This document shows, piece after piece, positions 15,009 to 24,359 of a stretch of 34,729 nucleotides of DNA. The stretch's first letter is position 1, and each line of letters begins with the position of its first letter. The position numbers and the translations under genes are program-made. Origin of the DNA: Desulfosarcina sp. (GTDB lineage: Bacteria; Desulfobacterota; Desulfobacteria; Desulfobacterales; JAFDCJ01); assembly GCA_029288035.1 (NCBI GenBank), contig JARFPZ010000112.1, forward strand, positions 1 through 34,729. Direction: 5' to 3'. The notes beneath the pieces are model-generated. The model was not told the DNA's origin, did not search any database, and saw only the letters and a list, made by a program, of their open reading frames with translations.

Positions 15009-17399
15009 ATGGCCGAAACTGACAGAGATGATTTGATCAGCATTATAGAAGATGACCAAAAAGATGAAAAAATACCCGGCATCCTGCCCTTGATGCCCGT
15101 GCGCGATATTGTCATGTTTACGGATATGGTTTTACCCCTTTTTGTGGGTCGTGAGAAATCAATGCGAGCGGTACAAGAGGCTGTGGCCAAAGAAGGCTAT
15201 TTGTTTCTGGCCACCCAGAAAGATCCGGCGATCGAGAATCCGGATACCGATGAGATCTTCACGACGGGTACCGTCAGCCGGGTTTTACGGATGATCAAAC
15301 TCCCCGATGGCGGAATTAAAGTACTCGTTCAGGGCTGTGCCAAAGCACGGATTGAAAAATATACGCGTCGACGATCTTTGTACCGTGTGAAGGTGTCGAT
15401 GATCCAGGAGTTATTGGTTGAAGACATCAGTTTGGAAACAGAAGCCTTAATGCGAAACGTCAGAGAACACTGTGAAAAACTCTTAGTCTTGCGCGGTGAG
15501 ATGACAGGCGATGTCATCACGATTTTGCAAAGCGTTGAAGAACCAGGGAAACTGGCTGATCTGGTGGCATCGAATTTAAGGTTGAAAATTGAAGACTCCC
15601 AGGAATTGCTGGAGATTACGGATCCTTTGAAACGTCTGAAGAAGGTTAATCGGCTGCTTTCTCGGGAAGTACAACTGTCGACGGTGCAAGCGAAGATTCA
15701 ATCCGAAGTCAAGGATGAAATTTCTAAAAGCCAACGGGACTATTTTTTACGGGAACAGGTGCGTGCGATCTACAAAGAACTGGGAGATCATGATGAGAGC
15801 GCTCACGAACTGGTCGAATACCAAAAAAAGATAAAAAAGGCCAGGATGTCAAAAGAAGCCGGCAGGGAAGCAGCTAAACAATTGAAACGATTGGAACAGA
15901 TGCACCCCGATTCAGCGGAGTCCACAGTAGTTCGTACCTATCTGGACTGGCTGGTAGATATGCCCTGGAGCAAGTCCTCTAAAGATGTGATCGACATCAT
16001 ACAGGCCAAAAAGGTTCTGGATAAAGATCATTACGGGTTGGATAGCGTCAAAGATCGAATATTGGAGTATTTAAGTGTCAGAAAACTCAATCCAAAAATG
16101 AAGGGTCCGATTCTGTGCTTTGTGGGACCGCCAGGTGTCGGCAAAACATCTCTGGGCCAATCTATTGCCCGCGCCATGAAACGGAAATTTATTCGCATTT
16201 CCTTGGGGGGGATTCGGGATGAAGCCGAAATCCGGGGACACCGCCGAACCTACATTGGTGCCCTGCCGGGTCGTATTTTACAAGGTCTGAAGCAATGCGG
16301 TACCAACAATCCGATCTTCATGATGGATGAAATCGACAAACTCGGGTCGGACTTTCGGGGTGATCCTTCTTCAGCTCTGCTGGAAGCGCTAGATCCTGAA
16401 CAAAACTCGGATTTCAGCGATCATTTTCTCAATCTGCCCTTTGATTTGTCCAAGGTTATGTTTATCTTGACTGCCAACACATCAGACACAATACCGTCGG
16501 CCTTGCTGGATCGCATGGAAGTGATCAATCTTCCCGGCTACACCGAAGAAGAAAAGGCGGCCATCGCGGCGAAACATCTTCTTCCACGTCAGGTCAAAGA
16601 AAACGGTTTAAAACCTAAAGCGCTTTCGTTTAGCTCAGGTGCGATACGACGAATCATTCGTGAATACACGTGTGAGGCAGGACTTAGAAATCTAGAGCGT
16701 GAGTTGGGCACCATTTGCCGTAAGGCCGCTCGCCAAATCGCTGAGGGCAAGAAAAAGACTTTTCAGATCACCAAAGGCAATCTACAAACTTTTCTGGGAA
16801 TTGCCAAATATATATCGGAAATGGATCAGGAAGGTAGTCAGGTTGGCTTGGCTACAGGCCTGGCCTGGACTCAGGTAGGCGGTGAGGTACTTTATGTCGA
16901 AGCGACCTTGATCGGCGGAAAAGGCGAGTTGATCGTCACCGGGCAACTGGGAGATGTTATGCAAGAATCCGCTCGCGCAGCCGTCACTTACGCCAGGGCC
17001 AATATCGGTTCTTTTGGCGTGGAAAAAAAAGATTTTGACAATCTGGATATCCATATCCACGTACCCGCCGGAGCAATTCCCAAAGACGGCCCCTCGGCGG
17101 GTATTGCCATGGCGACGGCCTTGATTTCAGCGCTGACGAATCGACCCATTCGCAATGATGTCGCCATGACCGGTGAAATTACGCTGAGGGGCAGAGTTCT
17201 GCCGATTGGTGGCTTGAAAGAAAAAGCGCTGGGAGCCCTGCGAGCTGGTATTCGTAAGGTCATTATTCCTGAAAAAAACAAAAAAGATCTAACGGAAATT
17301 CCACAGAATGTTAAGCGCAGACTCGCATTTGTCCCGGTAAGGCGTATGGAAGAAGTTCTGTCGGATTCTTTAGTTGACGAGGTTTTAGAAGAAAGGTGA
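15009..17399 (+). CDS. lon: ATP-dependent protease Lon
   Basis: Cytosolic hexameric AAA+ serine protease for misfolded and regulatory proteins. Three parts are in order: N-terminal LAN domain (about 25-220, [20 protein letters not shown]), AAA+ module with Walker A GPPGVGKT at 373-380 and Walker B FMMDEIDK, and the C-terminal protease domain with catalytic Ser696 (KDGPSAG) and Lys739 (GGLKEK), spaced as in E. coli Lon. 796 residues, usual for LonA. The ATG at 15009 has GGGAG 5 bases upstream; a GTG two codons earlier is the alternative. It is followed by tsaB after 178 bases. A long spacer upstream suggests its own promoter. Confidence 0.97.
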   Translation: MAETDRDDLISIIEDDQKDEKIPGILPLMPVRDIVMFTDMVLPLFVGREKSMRAVQEAVAKEGYLFLATQKDPAIENPDTDEIFTTGTVSRVLRMIKLPDGGIKVLVQGCAKARIEKYTRRRSLYRVKVSMIQELLVEDISLETEALMRNVREHCEKLLVLRGEMTGDVITILQSVEEPGKLADLVASNLRLKIEDSQELLEITDPLKRLKKVNRLLSREVQLSTVQAKIQSEVKDEISKSQRDYFLREQVRAIYKELGDHDESAHELVEYQKKIKKARMSKEAGREAAKQLKRLEQMHPDSAESTVVRTYLDWLVDMPWSKSSKDVIDIIQAKKVLDKDHYGLDSVKDRILEYLSVRKLNPKMKGPILCFVGPPGVGKTSLGQSIARAMKRKFIRISLGGIRDEAEIRGHRRTYIGALPGRILQGLKQCGTNNPIFMMDEIDKLGSDFRGDPSSALLEALDPEQNSDFSDHFLNLPFDLSKVMFILTANTSDTIPSALLDRMEVINLPGYTEEEKAAIAAKHLLPRQVKENGLKPKALSFSSGAIRRIIREYTCEAGLRNLERELGTICRKAARQIAEGKKKTFQITKGNLQTFLGIAKYISEMDQEGSQVGLATGLAWTQVGGEVLYVEATLIGGKGELIVTGQLGDVMQESARAAVTYARANIGSFGVEKKDFDNLDIHIHVPAGAIPKDGPSAGIAMATALISALTNRPIRNDVAMTGEITLRGRVLPIGGLKEKALGALRAGIRKVIIPEKNKKDLTEIPQNVKRRLAFVPVRRMEEVLSDSLVDEVLEER

Positions 17400-17577
17400 C
17401 CGAGGTCGGAAGACAGAAGTCAGAAGGCAGCGGACAGAGACAAGAAAACGAATGACAGGAGAAGAACGTCAGAAGATTGTACCTAATAGCCGGCAATTGC
17501 CAGCCGAAACCATTTTCCATCAATAACCCTAACGATCTAACACTGGGTTCAATCCAAGCGAGTCAAAGCATGTTTCC
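17400..17577. other. lon-tsaB spacer, purine-rich
   Basis: Bases about 17405-17480 are strongly purine-biased on the plus strand with repeated GACAGAAG / TCAGAAGG-like words. No stable hairpin or T run was found, and no ORF. Confidence 0.4.
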
Positions 17578-18255
17578 ATGAAAATCCTTGCACTGGATAC
17601 AGCGACCCAGAGTTGCAGTGTTGCAATAGTTGATGATGGACTGTTGCTGGCGGAGTTGACCCGGGCTAACGTCAAAACCCATTCCCGACATATAATGGAT
17701 CTGATTGAGACGGTCTGTCTTGCAGCGGACCTTAGCGTTCGGGATGTGGATGGATTTGCAGTAACCATCGGACCGGGCTCTTTTACCGGGTTACGGATCG
17801 GTATCAGCACGATTAAGGGCTTGGCGTTTTCCCTATCCAAACCGGTGGCAGGCGTTTCTAGTCTTGATGCCCTTGCTTGGCAGTGTGCCCAAAGTGCCTA
17901 TCTGATCTGCCCATTGTTGGATGCACGTAAAAAAGAGGTCTACACCGGTCGTTATCGTTTCAAAAATGATGAATTAAAAAGAGACGTCTCCGAAAAGGTC
18001 GTATCACCAGCCGAGGCTGTGAGCGGCATCTGGGAGCCGAGCATCTTCGTGGGCAACGCAGCGCAGATGTACCGAGAGAAAATAGCCGCCAAGTTAGGAG
18101 AATTGGCGCATTTTGCATCACAGGGTCAACACACGATCCGGGCATCCTCCATCGCCTGGTTAAGTATACCCGGATTTCACAGAAAACAAACTGAAGATGT
18201 CGCTCTGCTGGTGCCACACTATATTCGCAAACCCGATGCCGAGATCAAAAGCTAG
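17578..18255 (+). CDS. tsaB: t6A synthesis scaffold protein TsaB
   Basis: Non-catalytic partner of TsaD in t6A37 tRNA modification; it pairs with TsaD through its N-terminal half. The family start MKILALDTATQSCSVAIVD, the TVGPGSFTGLRIG-type loop (here TIGPGSFTGLRIGISTIKGLA) and PLLDARKKEVYTGRY are all present. 225 residues is the normal bacterial length. The start is set by the family N-terminus; no ribosome site is obvious. It lies between lon and psd and far from tsaD (6452). No rimI is fused or adjacent. Confidence 0.93.
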   Translation: MKILALDTATQSCSVAIVDDGLLLAELTRANVKTHSRHIMDLIETVCLAADLSVRDVDGFAVTIGPGSFTGLRIGISTIKGLAFSLSKPVAGVSSLDALAWQCAQSAYLICPLLDARKKEVYTGRYRFKNDELKRDVSEKVVSPAEAVSGIWEPSIFVGNAAQMYREKIAAKLGELAHFASQGQHTIRASSIAWLSIPGFHRKQTEDVALLVPHYIRKPDAEIKS

Positions 18256-18292
18256 GGTTAAAGGATAATTGGCTGAAATTTTAAGGTTATCC

Positions 18293-18322
18293 TTGACAAT
18301 AATACCAGCTATTGTTAATTAT
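18293..18322 (+). promoter_or_regulatory. Candidate psd promoter
   Basis: TTGACA (18293-18298, perfect), 18-bp spacer, AATTAT (18317-18322). Transcription would start near 18329, only about 9 bases before the psd ATG at 18338, giving a nearly leaderless message. This supports the ATG over the upstream TTG. Confidence 0.35.
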
Positions 18323-18337
18323 CAAAATTTTATTCAA

Positions 18338-19021
18338 ATGGACAAATTTACCAGATCGGATCTTCCCAATCAGACGGCGTTTCCTATCGCAAACGCCGGC
18401 TATGCCTTGATCATCGGCGCAGCCTTTGCGACGACGGTGCTTGCCTTGTTGGGACTTACAACCTTGACCTTGGTTGGTTTGGTAGTAATTTTTTGTATCT
18501 GCGGATTTTTCAGAGATCCGGACCGGATTATTCCCGATGAAAAGGGCATTATCGTATCCCCTGCAGACGGAAAAGTTATTTTAACGGATCTCACGGACGA
18601 TACGCCCTTTTTTAGCGGGCAGGCCTTGAAAATCAGCATATTTATGTCGGTATTTAATGTTCACGTCAACCGAATACCATACGATGGTCGGATAAAAGAA
18701 ATAGACTATCATCCGGGGAAGTTTTTTTCGGCGAATCTCGACAAGGCCTCCCTGGAAAACGAGCACAATGCCGTTTTCATCGAGATGGATAACGGAAAAC
18801 CATTGTGTGTGGTTCAGGTAGCGGGCCTGATAGCAAGACGGATTATCTGCCGAATACAACCCGGGGATCACGTGATTCGTGGGCAGCGATTCGGTCTTAT
18901 TTGTTTTGGTTCACGTCTTGATGTCTATTTGCCACCGGATATAAAGCTGCGAGTGGCACCGGGTGACAAGGTAAAAGCGGGTACCTCCATATTAGGTCAC
19001 TGCGAAAGTCCACGTCCATGA
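18338..19021 (+). CDS. psd: Phosphatidylserine decarboxylase, short (archaeal-type) form
   Basis: Makes phosphatidylethanolamine from phosphatidylserine at the inner membrane. The 227-residue protein has two N-terminal membrane segments (about 20-55), FFRDPDRIIPDEKGIIVSPADGK, FMSVFNVHVNRIPYDG with the catalytic His, and the self-cleavage site Gly-Ser in ICFGSRLDVYLP, where Ser becomes the pyruvoyl group. This is the short form of many anaerobes, about 100 residues less than E. coli Psd. The ATG at 18338 aligns with the family; a TTG at 18269 would add 23 residues that do not look like the family. pssA, often adjacent, is absent here. Confidence 0.9.
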   Translation: MDKFTRSDLPNQTAFPIANAGYALIIGAAFATTVLALLGLTTLTLVGLVVIFCICGFFRDPDRIIPDEKGIIVSPADGKVILTDLTDDTPFFSGQALKISIFMSVFNVHVNRIPYDGRIKEIDYHPGKFFSANLDKASLENEHNAVFIEMDNGKPLCVVQVAGLIARRIICRIQPGDHVIRGQRFGLICFGSRLDVYLPPDIKLRVAPGDKVKAGTSILGHCESPRP

Positions 19022-19193
19022 CACAAATATCGCCTTGCTGAAAAACCCATCACCTCTGCTACAGAGGAAATTGGACGGCATCGTCAAAGCTCATTAAGAA
19101 GTTACGTCTACGTAAGGCTGAAACTCAAAATTTCAAAATAGTTGATTCTTATAACCAAGCTTTGGTTTTGTATTTGAAAGGGGATTGGGCAGG
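19022..19193. repeat. Spacer with hairpins, possible interspersed-repeat remnant
   Basis: Three dyads are packed here: CCTCTG-CTA-CAGAGG (19053-19067), TTACGT-CT-ACGTAA (about 19105-19118) and AACCAA-GCT-TTGGTT (19153-19167). Together with the CTGAAAAAC start it resembles the small CTGAAAAA...-type interspersed repeats seen in deltaproteobacterial genomes, but this is inference. None has a strong T run; the last is the best candidate for ending psd. Confidence 0.35.
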
Positions 19194-20216
19194 ATGTCTG
19201 ATAAAAAAATAAACATTGCCGTGGCCGGCGCAACGGGCGCGGTGGGCAATCAGATGATCAATTGTTTGGAAGAGGCAGAATTCCCGGTCGGCGCCATCAA
19301 ATTATTGGCTTCTTCCCGTTCGGTTGGAAGAACGCTGCGCTTTAAAGGCGACCTGATTGCAGTGGAAGAACTCGGTGAAGATTCATTCAAAGGTATGGAC
19401 ATCGCTCTTTTTTCAGCCGGCGGCGGCACCAGTCAACGGTTTGCACCATTTGCCGCCCAAGATGGCTGTGTAGTAGTGGACAATTCCAGCGCCTGGCGTA
19501 TGGATCCGGATGTTCCGCTGGTTGTACCGGAAGTCAACTCCCATGCTATCGCCGCTTATACGAAAAAGGGCATTATCGCCAATCCGAATTGTTCAACGAT
19601 TCAAATGGTTGTTGCGCTCAATCCTATCCACCAAAAATACCATATCAAACGTATCGTGGTATCCACCTACCAGGCGGTTTCCGGCACGGGGAAAAAAGCC
19701 ATTGATGAGCTTTTTGACCAGTCTCGGGCAATGATTAATTTCCTAGATTATGAAAAAAAGGTCTATCCCCATCGCATCGCGTTTAATTGCCTGCCGCATA
19801 TTGATTCGTTTCTAGATAATGGATATACCAAAGAAGAGATGAAGATGGTAAATGAGACCAGAAAGATCATGGAAGACGACACCATCGGGGTCACTGCGAC
19901 CACCGTCAGAGTTCCGGTGTTTTACAGCCACGCCGAAGCCGTTAATGTGGAAACCATAGAGCCCATCTCAGCATCGGAAGTAAAATTGCTTCTTGAAAAG
20001 GCACCGGGGATTAAAGTGATGGATGATCCGGGCAAAAATATTTACCCTTTGGCGACGGACGGGGCCGGTCAGGATCTCACGCTGGTGGGGCGAATCCGTG
20101 AGGATGAATCCGTTGCTAATGGTATCAACATGTGGATTGTTGCAGATAATATCCGTAAAGGTGCGGCAACCAACGCAGTACAGATCGCACGGGTTCTGGC
20201 GGATGATTATCTATAA
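19194..20216 (+). CDS. asd: Aspartate-semialdehyde dehydrogenase
   Basis: NADPH-dependent reduction of aspartyl phosphate to aspartate semialdehyde, feeding lysine/diaminopimelate, methionine and threonine. 340 residues. NADP-binding GATGAVGNQM at the start; SSAWRMDPDVPLVVPEVN; catalytic Cys in NPNCSTIQM; SGTGKKAIDEL; and a C-terminal catalytic His in the ASD fold. The ATG at 19194 gives MSDKKINIAVAGATG; a TTG three codons upstream is less likely. AAAGGGG lies about 11 bases upstream. It makes the substrate of Hom (3727-5055). It is not in an operon with leuB or usg. Confidence 0.96.
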   Translation: MSDKKINIAVAGATGAVGNQMINCLEEAEFPVGAIKLLASSRSVGRTLRFKGDLIAVEELGEDSFKGMDIALFSAGGGTSQRFAPFAAQDGCVVVDNSSAWRMDPDVPLVVPEVNSHAIAAYTKKGIIANPNCSTIQMVVALNPIHQKYHIKRIVVSTYQAVSGTGKKAIDELFDQSRAMINFLDYEKKVYPHRIAFNCLPHIDSFLDNGYTKEEMKMVNETRKIMEDDTIGVTATTVRVPVFYSHAEAVNVETIEPISASEVKLLLEKAPGIKVMDDPGKNIYPLATDGAGQDLTLVGRIREDESVANGINMWIVADNIRKGAATNAVQIARVLADDYL

Positions 20217-20324
20217 GCATTGAATGAATTCCAAAATCAGTAGTCTATTTTCCGCCTCTCCCCGAGCTGTAGGCTCTAAGCGTCTATTAGCTGGAAGCCG
20301 GCGGATCAAAACAAGGAGCAACCG

Positions 20325-20792
20325 TTGGATCGAGTACCGGTAACCAGAGAGGGATATGAGGCCCTCAAAAAAGAATTGGAGAACTTAAAAAAAGTTGAAC
20401 GCCCTCAGAATTTACTGGCCATTGAAGAGGCCCGCGCCCATGGCGATCTCAGTGAAAACGCGGAGTTCGCCGCAGCCAAGGATCGACAGGGATTTATCGA
20501 GGGGCGGATTGGTGAATTGGGTTTCAAGTTGGCAAATGCCGACATCATCGATCCGGATAAGCTGCCCAAGGACAGAGCCGCATTTGGACACAAAGTTTTA
20601 CTCGAAAACATCGATACTGGCGAAGATGTGGCCTACCAGCTGGTGGGACCGGACGAATCCGATATCGAACGAGGACGTATTTCTATTTCTTCGCCTCTCG
20701 GCAGAGCCATAATAGGGAAAAAACCGGGCGACGAACTGACACTTGAGGCCCCGGGCGGAAAGCGCGTGTATGAGTTGGTGGAGATATTATAA
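20325..20792 (+). CDS. greA: Transcription elongation factor GreA
   Basis: Rescues backtracked RNA polymerase by stimulating transcript cleavage. 155 residues: the N-terminal coiled coil (VTREGYEALKKELENLKKVERP...ARAHGDLSENAEFAAAKDRQ) carries the conserved acidic tip (D and E of GDLSENAE), and the C-terminal FKBP-like domain has VGPDESDIERGRISISSPLGRAIIGKKPGD. The start is TTG with AAGGAG 6 bases upstream, so the first residue is Met from TTG. rpoZ follows after 27 bases, so two RNA-polymerase-associated genes are together. Confidence 0.96.
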   Translation: MDRVPVTREGYEALKKELENLKKVERPQNLLAIEEARAHGDLSENAEFAAAKDRQGFIEGRIGELGFKLANADIIDPDKLPKDRAAFGHKVLLENIDTGEDVAYQLVGPDESDIERGRISISSPLGRAIIGKKPGDELTLEAPGGKRVYELVEIL

Positions 20793-20819
20793 TAATGTTT
20801 GGGATTATGGAGGTTATTA

Positions 20820-21026
20820 GTGGCCCGTATTACAATTGAAGATTGTCTGAGAAAAGTGAATAATCGATTTTTACTCGTTAACATGGTCGGAAAACGGGTG
20901 CGGCAGATCCGTGAAGGATCCGATTACCTTGTTAGCTCACCGAAAAATGAGGATATTGTGGTCTCGCTAAGAGAAGTTGCTGCCGGAAAAGTTGTATACA
21001 AAAAGACGGATACACCAGCAAAATAA
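20820..21026 (+). CDS. rpoZ: RNA polymerase omega subunit
   Basis: 68-residue omega subunit that helps beta' fold and assemble. VARITIEDCLRKVNNRFLLV then GKRVRQIREGS and NEDIVVSLREVAAGKV match the family. The start is GTG at 20820, chosen because GGAGG sits 6 bases upstream and the protein then begins as omega proteins do; a longer frame from a TTG at 20799 would start inside the ribosome site. It lies directly after greA. The usual gmk-rpoZ-spoT order is not seen. Confidence 0.93.
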   Translation: MARITIEDCLRKVNNRFLLVNMVGKRVRQIREGSDYLVSSPKNEDIVVSLREVAAGKVVYKKTDTPAK

Positions 21027-21091
21027 GCGCCTGGCTCGCATTGGGCGCATTGTAAATAACTGGTACCCTAAAAAAGCGAAAACATCTCAAT

Positions 21092-21871
21092 TTGGCGTTA
21101 CATTTTGTTTGCACAACCGGAACCATTCAAATCTCTTTGCCGAGTGATCATAAGACATACAAAGCGCTGAACAGGGCCATGGGGAAGGCCTTGCGTCGTT
21201 ACCAGATGATTTCCGACGGTGATCGAATCGTTGTGGGTGTCTCGGGCGGTGTAGACAGCCTCAGCCTGATGTGGATGTTATCTGAGCGTCGCGCTCGAAT
21301 TCCGATCGACTATGACCTTTTCGCTGTTTATATCGATCCCGGTTTTGAAGGAAGTTTCGCTGAAGCACTCGAGGCCTATTGTGAGCAGCTTGGATTTGCC
21401 CTCAGGGTTGAATATACGGACTACGGTCTTCAGGGACACAGCTTAACTAACCGGGAGAACCCCTGTTTTTTATGCTCCAGACTTCGTCGCAGACGCCTCT
21501 TTGAAATTGCGGCTGAATTATGCTGCCACAAACTAGCTCTTGGCCATAATAAAGATGACGTGATTGAAACCCTGTTCCTGAATATCTGCTATGCAGGTGA
21601 AATCAGTACGATGGTGCCGTCTCAGACATTATTTCAGCAAAGGTTTAGCCTGATTCGTCCCCTGGCGTTTGCCGATGAGGATTTGATCAGACGTTTCGCC
21701 AAGGATCAACGATTTCCGGATTTTCAAAATCCCTGTCCGACCGCCAAAACGTCAAAACGCCAGGAAATAAAATCTCTACTACAGCAGCTTTATCGCAGCA
21801 ATAATAAAATCAAGGGGAACATTTTTCGATCAATGAGTCACGTCAAGCTTGAATATCTGTTAAAATCATGA
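21092..21871 (+). CDS. TtcA-like tRNA-thiolation PP-loop ATPase
   Basis: Likely adenylates a tRNA base for sulfur insertion, as TtcA does at C32. The N-type ATP pyrophosphatase motif SGGVDS is at 51-56; CFLCSRLRRRRLFE gives the CxxC followed by the Arg-rich stretch typical of TtcA, and a later Cys in NPCPTAKTS may be the third iron-sulfur ligand. LGHNKDDVIETLFLN is the second family motif. 259 residues from a TTG at 21092 that has no ribosome site; in-frame starts at 21137 (TTG) and 21179 (ATG) are alternatives. It overlaps folE2 by 4 bases (ATGA), so the two are translationally coupled. TtcA itself, or a relative acting on another base, cannot be separated by eye. Confidence 0.82.
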   Translation: MALHFVCTTGTIQISLPSDHKTYKALNRAMGKALRRYQMISDGDRIVVGVSGGVDSLSLMWMLSERRARIPIDYDLFAVYIDPGFEGSFAEALEAYCEQLGFALRVEYTDYGLQGHSLTNRENPCFLCSRLRRRRLFEIAAELCCHKLALGHNKDDVIETLFLNICYAGEISTMVPSQTLFQQRFSLIRPLAFADEDLIRRFAKDQRFPDFQNPCPTAKTSKRQEIKSLLQQLYRSNNKIKGNIFRSMSHVKLEYLLKS

Positions 21872-22638
21872 AAGACGTCCAGAGTCAGCCCGATTTCCGC
21901 AACATCTCCATCGATAAAGTGGGGATTAAAAATTTGCGCTATCCCATTACCGTCCGTGATCGGCGGGATGGTTTCCAGCATACGATTGCCGTCATCAACA
22001 TGTTTGTAGATTTGCCCCACAACAACAAAGGCACTCATATGAGCCGCTTCGTTGAACTACTACATCTGCTACGTCCGGACGTTTCCTTGCAGAAATTTTC
22101 GGTCATTCTTGAAAAAATGAAACAGCATTTAAAAGCGGCCTCAGCCCATCTTGAGATGACGTTTCCGTATTTCATCGAAAAGAAGGCGCCGGTGAGTTTG
22201 TCTCCGGGACTCATGGATTATACCTGCAGCATCGTCGGAACCAGCGACCCAGCCGGAAAGGTCGATCTTGTATCACAGGTGGCGGTTCCCATCTCTTCGG
22301 TGTGTCCCTGTTCTCTGGAGATCAGTGACGGGGGCGCCCATAACCAGCGCGGCGAAGTGCGGCTGAGCACCCGATTCAAGAAATTCATCTGGATGGAAGA
22401 TATGATCGAGCTGGTGGAAACCTCCGCTTCTTGTGATGTCTTTTCCGTTTTGAAACGGGCTGACGAAAAATACGTCACCGAATGTGCATTTGCCCATCCC
22501 AAATTTGTCGAAGATATTGTGCGTGATGTCGCTGAAAAGCTTAACGCCGATGACAATATCACCTGGTTCTCCGTAAGTGCCGAAAATTTTGAGTCAATCC
22601 ACAACCACAGTGCCTATGCGAGTATCACATCTAAATAG
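21868..22638 (+). CDS. folE2: GTP cyclohydrolase FolE2 (type IB)
   Basis: Opens the GTP imidazole ring and makes dihydroneopterin triphosphate, the first step to folate and to 7-deazaguanine (queuosine) precursors. 256 residues; family motifs include KVGIKNLRYPITVRDR, THMSRFVELL, FIEKKAPVSLSPGLMDYTC, PCSLEISDGGAHNQRGE with the conserved Cys-x-x-Glu region, and HNHSAYA near the end. FolE2 works with metals other than zinc and replaces FolE in many bacteria. Its start codon overlaps the stop of the ttcA-like gene, so two genes linked to tRNA modification are coupled. It converges with the carboxypeptidase gene, 4 bases apart. Confidence 0.95.
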   Translation: MKDVQSQPDFRNISIDKVGIKNLRYPITVRDRRDGFQHTIAVINMFVDLPHNNKGTHMSRFVELLHLLRPDVSLQKFSVILEKMKQHLKAASAHLEMTFPYFIEKKAPVSLSPGLMDYTCSIVGTSDPAGKVDLVSQVAVPISSVCPCSLEISDGGAHNQRGEVRLSTRFKKFIWMEDMIELVETSASCDVFSVLKRADEKYVTECAFAHPKFVEDIVRDVAEKLNADDNITWFSVSAENFESIHNHSAYASITSK

Positions 22639-22642
22639 AAAA

Positions 22643-23914
22643 TTATTCCAGAACTTTCACTAGCTTTCCCATGATTGCATTCGTCGATTTGCCGGGTGTG
22701 TTGAGCATGACAACATAGCGATACAATCCACCGTTCTCAGCAACGATGTAACCTACGCGAGTGCTGATACCATAGAGGGTGCCGGTTTTATAAAACTCGC
22801 GTCCTTGGCGGCGCATGAGCCGGTGATGAGGTTTGAATTTGTCGAGGACACGAAACATGTGGTTCGCTGTCACCTTGTTCTGTCGGGATATCCCGGAGCC
22901 TTCAACGATTGACATATCCTTAATCTGCAAAACCTTGGCCGCATATTCCAGTGCGGCAGCAACGCCATTCTCAAGATTGCCGGGGGGACCCAAGGCGGCA
23001 ATACCGGAAGTAATGAATAGTTGATTGGTCGTAAAATTATTGGAATGCGCCAGTAATTTTGAAATGATCTGTGCCAGCGAAAATTTAGAAACATATTGAT
23101 AGATGAGTCTATCCTCGCCTTTTTTCACCCGTCCCGGTGTCACCGTACCGCTAAATTGCACCCCGTGTTGTTTAAGAAAATATTGAAAGAGTTTTCCGGC
23201 GTAAATGGTGTTTTCATTTTCGAGATGGGACAGTACAAATCTTCCTTTTTTCAAGTTCCGGGCTCTGATCTTATTTTCCGCATAGGGCAGCAGGGGCGTC
23301 TGGGTTTCGGCGCTGACATAACCGGATTTTGTACGCTTAAAGAAAACCGTATTAAAATTGACACACAGCGCACCATTGGGTGCATCATATGGCTGTGCGG
23401 ATGAACTAATGCCGGGAATGGTCAGCGGCTGGTTGAAATGGGAATCATCAACCACCAGATCGTTGAGGACGATGGAATCTCCGATCAAATCGGAAAGGCG
23501 GGCAGAGACCTCGTTAATGATTTCTGATATTAAAAGGGGATCACCAAATCCTTTTATTTTAAAATTTGATTGCTTGTCCAGGTAAAATTCAGTGGTGTAG
23601 CGAAAGTTCGGCCCCAGGTAATGAAAGGCAATCAACGATGTTAAGAGCTTCAGAATGGAAGCAGGTATCAGTTTTTTGTTTTCATTTTTTTTGATGATCG
23701 GTCGACCTTCAGGATCTGCGACGAGCAAGGCATCATTGGGCCCGACGAGCGTTTTTATGGATTCGAACTTATCGGCAGCGTCGCTCGGTGTGGCCCTTAG
23801 AAACGTCAGCATCCAGATCAGCAGCAACACGCCTACCATTGTTCCCTTTAAGGAACCGAAGATGCGAGGTGATGAATTTAGGGATCGGGCAGTCGGCATG
23901 TCTTTTTCAATCAA
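22643..23914 (-). CDS. D-alanyl-D-alanine carboxypeptidase / endopeptidase, PBP4 type (S13)
   Basis: Periplasmic penicillin-binding protein that trims or opens peptidoglycan crosslinks. A signal peptide is visible ([23 protein letters not shown]). The three active-site motifs are Ser86-x-x-Lys89 (PASILK), SNN ([12 protein letters not shown]) and KTG (FYKTGTLYG). At 423 residues it is shorter than E. coli DacB. The start is ambiguous: a TTG at 23914 overlaps the dtd stop (coupled), and an ATG at 23899 fits as well. It is downstream of dtd and tex on the same strand, the last of a three-gene minus run. Confidence 0.88.
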   Translation of the reverse strand: MIEKDMPTARSLNSSPRIFGSLKGTMVGVLLLIWMLTFLRATPSDAADKFESIKTLVGPNDALLVADPEGRPIIKKNENKKLIPASILKLLTSLIAFHYLGPNFRYTTEFYLDKQSNFKIKGFGDPLLISEIINEVSARLSDLIGDSIVLNDLVVDDSHFNQPLTIPGISSSAQPYDAPNGALCVNFNTVFFKRTKSGYVSAETQTPLLPYAENKIRARNLKKGRFVLSHLENENTIYAGKLFQYFLKQHGVQFSGTVTPGRVKKGEDRLIYQYVSKFSLAQIISKLLAHSNNFTTNQLFITSGIAALGPPGNLENGVAAALEYAAKVLQIKDMSIVEGSGISRQNKVTANHMFRVLDKFKPHHRLMRRQGREFYKTGTLYGISTRVGYIVAENGGLYRYVVMLNTPGKSTNAIMGKLVKVLE

Positions 23915-24351
23915 CGGCTTTCCAGAACGAGGGTGACCGGTCCGTCATTAATCAAGGCGACCTCCATCTTGGATTGAAAACGACCGGTTTCTACTGAATC
24001 GCCATGTCGGCGCACCTGTTGAACAAAATTATCATAAAGCGCTGAGGCTTTTTGTGGCCCGGCCGCGGCGATAAACGAAGGCCGGCGCCCCTTACGGCAG
24101 TCCCCCAATAGGGTAAACTGTGAAACCACCAGCATTTCTCCACCGATCGACAGCAAGGACCGGTTCATTTTGGCGCTATCATCTTCAAAAATTCTTAAAT
24201 TGACGATCTTATTCGCGAGATAGTCGGCATCCGATGGGGTGTCTCCCTTAGCCACCCCAAGCAACACCAGAAGCCCTTTGCCAATCCGGCCGGTCGTTTG
24301 GTGGTCTGCAGTTACTGAGCCTTTTTTCACTCTCTGGACGACTGCACGCAT
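23911..24351 (-). CDS. dtd: D-aminoacyl-tRNA deacylase
   Basis: Removes D-amino acids (and glycine from tRNA-Ala) mis-attached to tRNA. 146 residues, the usual DTD length. The start [30 protein letters not shown] (the SQFTL active-site motif) and the C-terminal NDGPVT with the Gly-cisPro loop are all present. It begins 8 bases after tex and its stop overlaps the next gene's possible TTG start, so these three genes look like one transcript. No strong ribosome site precedes the ATG. Confidence 0.96.
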   Translation of the reverse strand: MRAVVQRVKKGSVTADHQTTGRIGKGLLVLLGVAKGDTPSDADYLANKIVNLRIFEDDSAKMNRSLLSIGGEMLVVSQFTLLGDCRKGRRPSFIAAAGPQKASALYDNFVQQVRRHGDSVETGRFQSKMEVALINDGPVTLVLESR

Positions 24352-24359
24352 GGCTTTTT

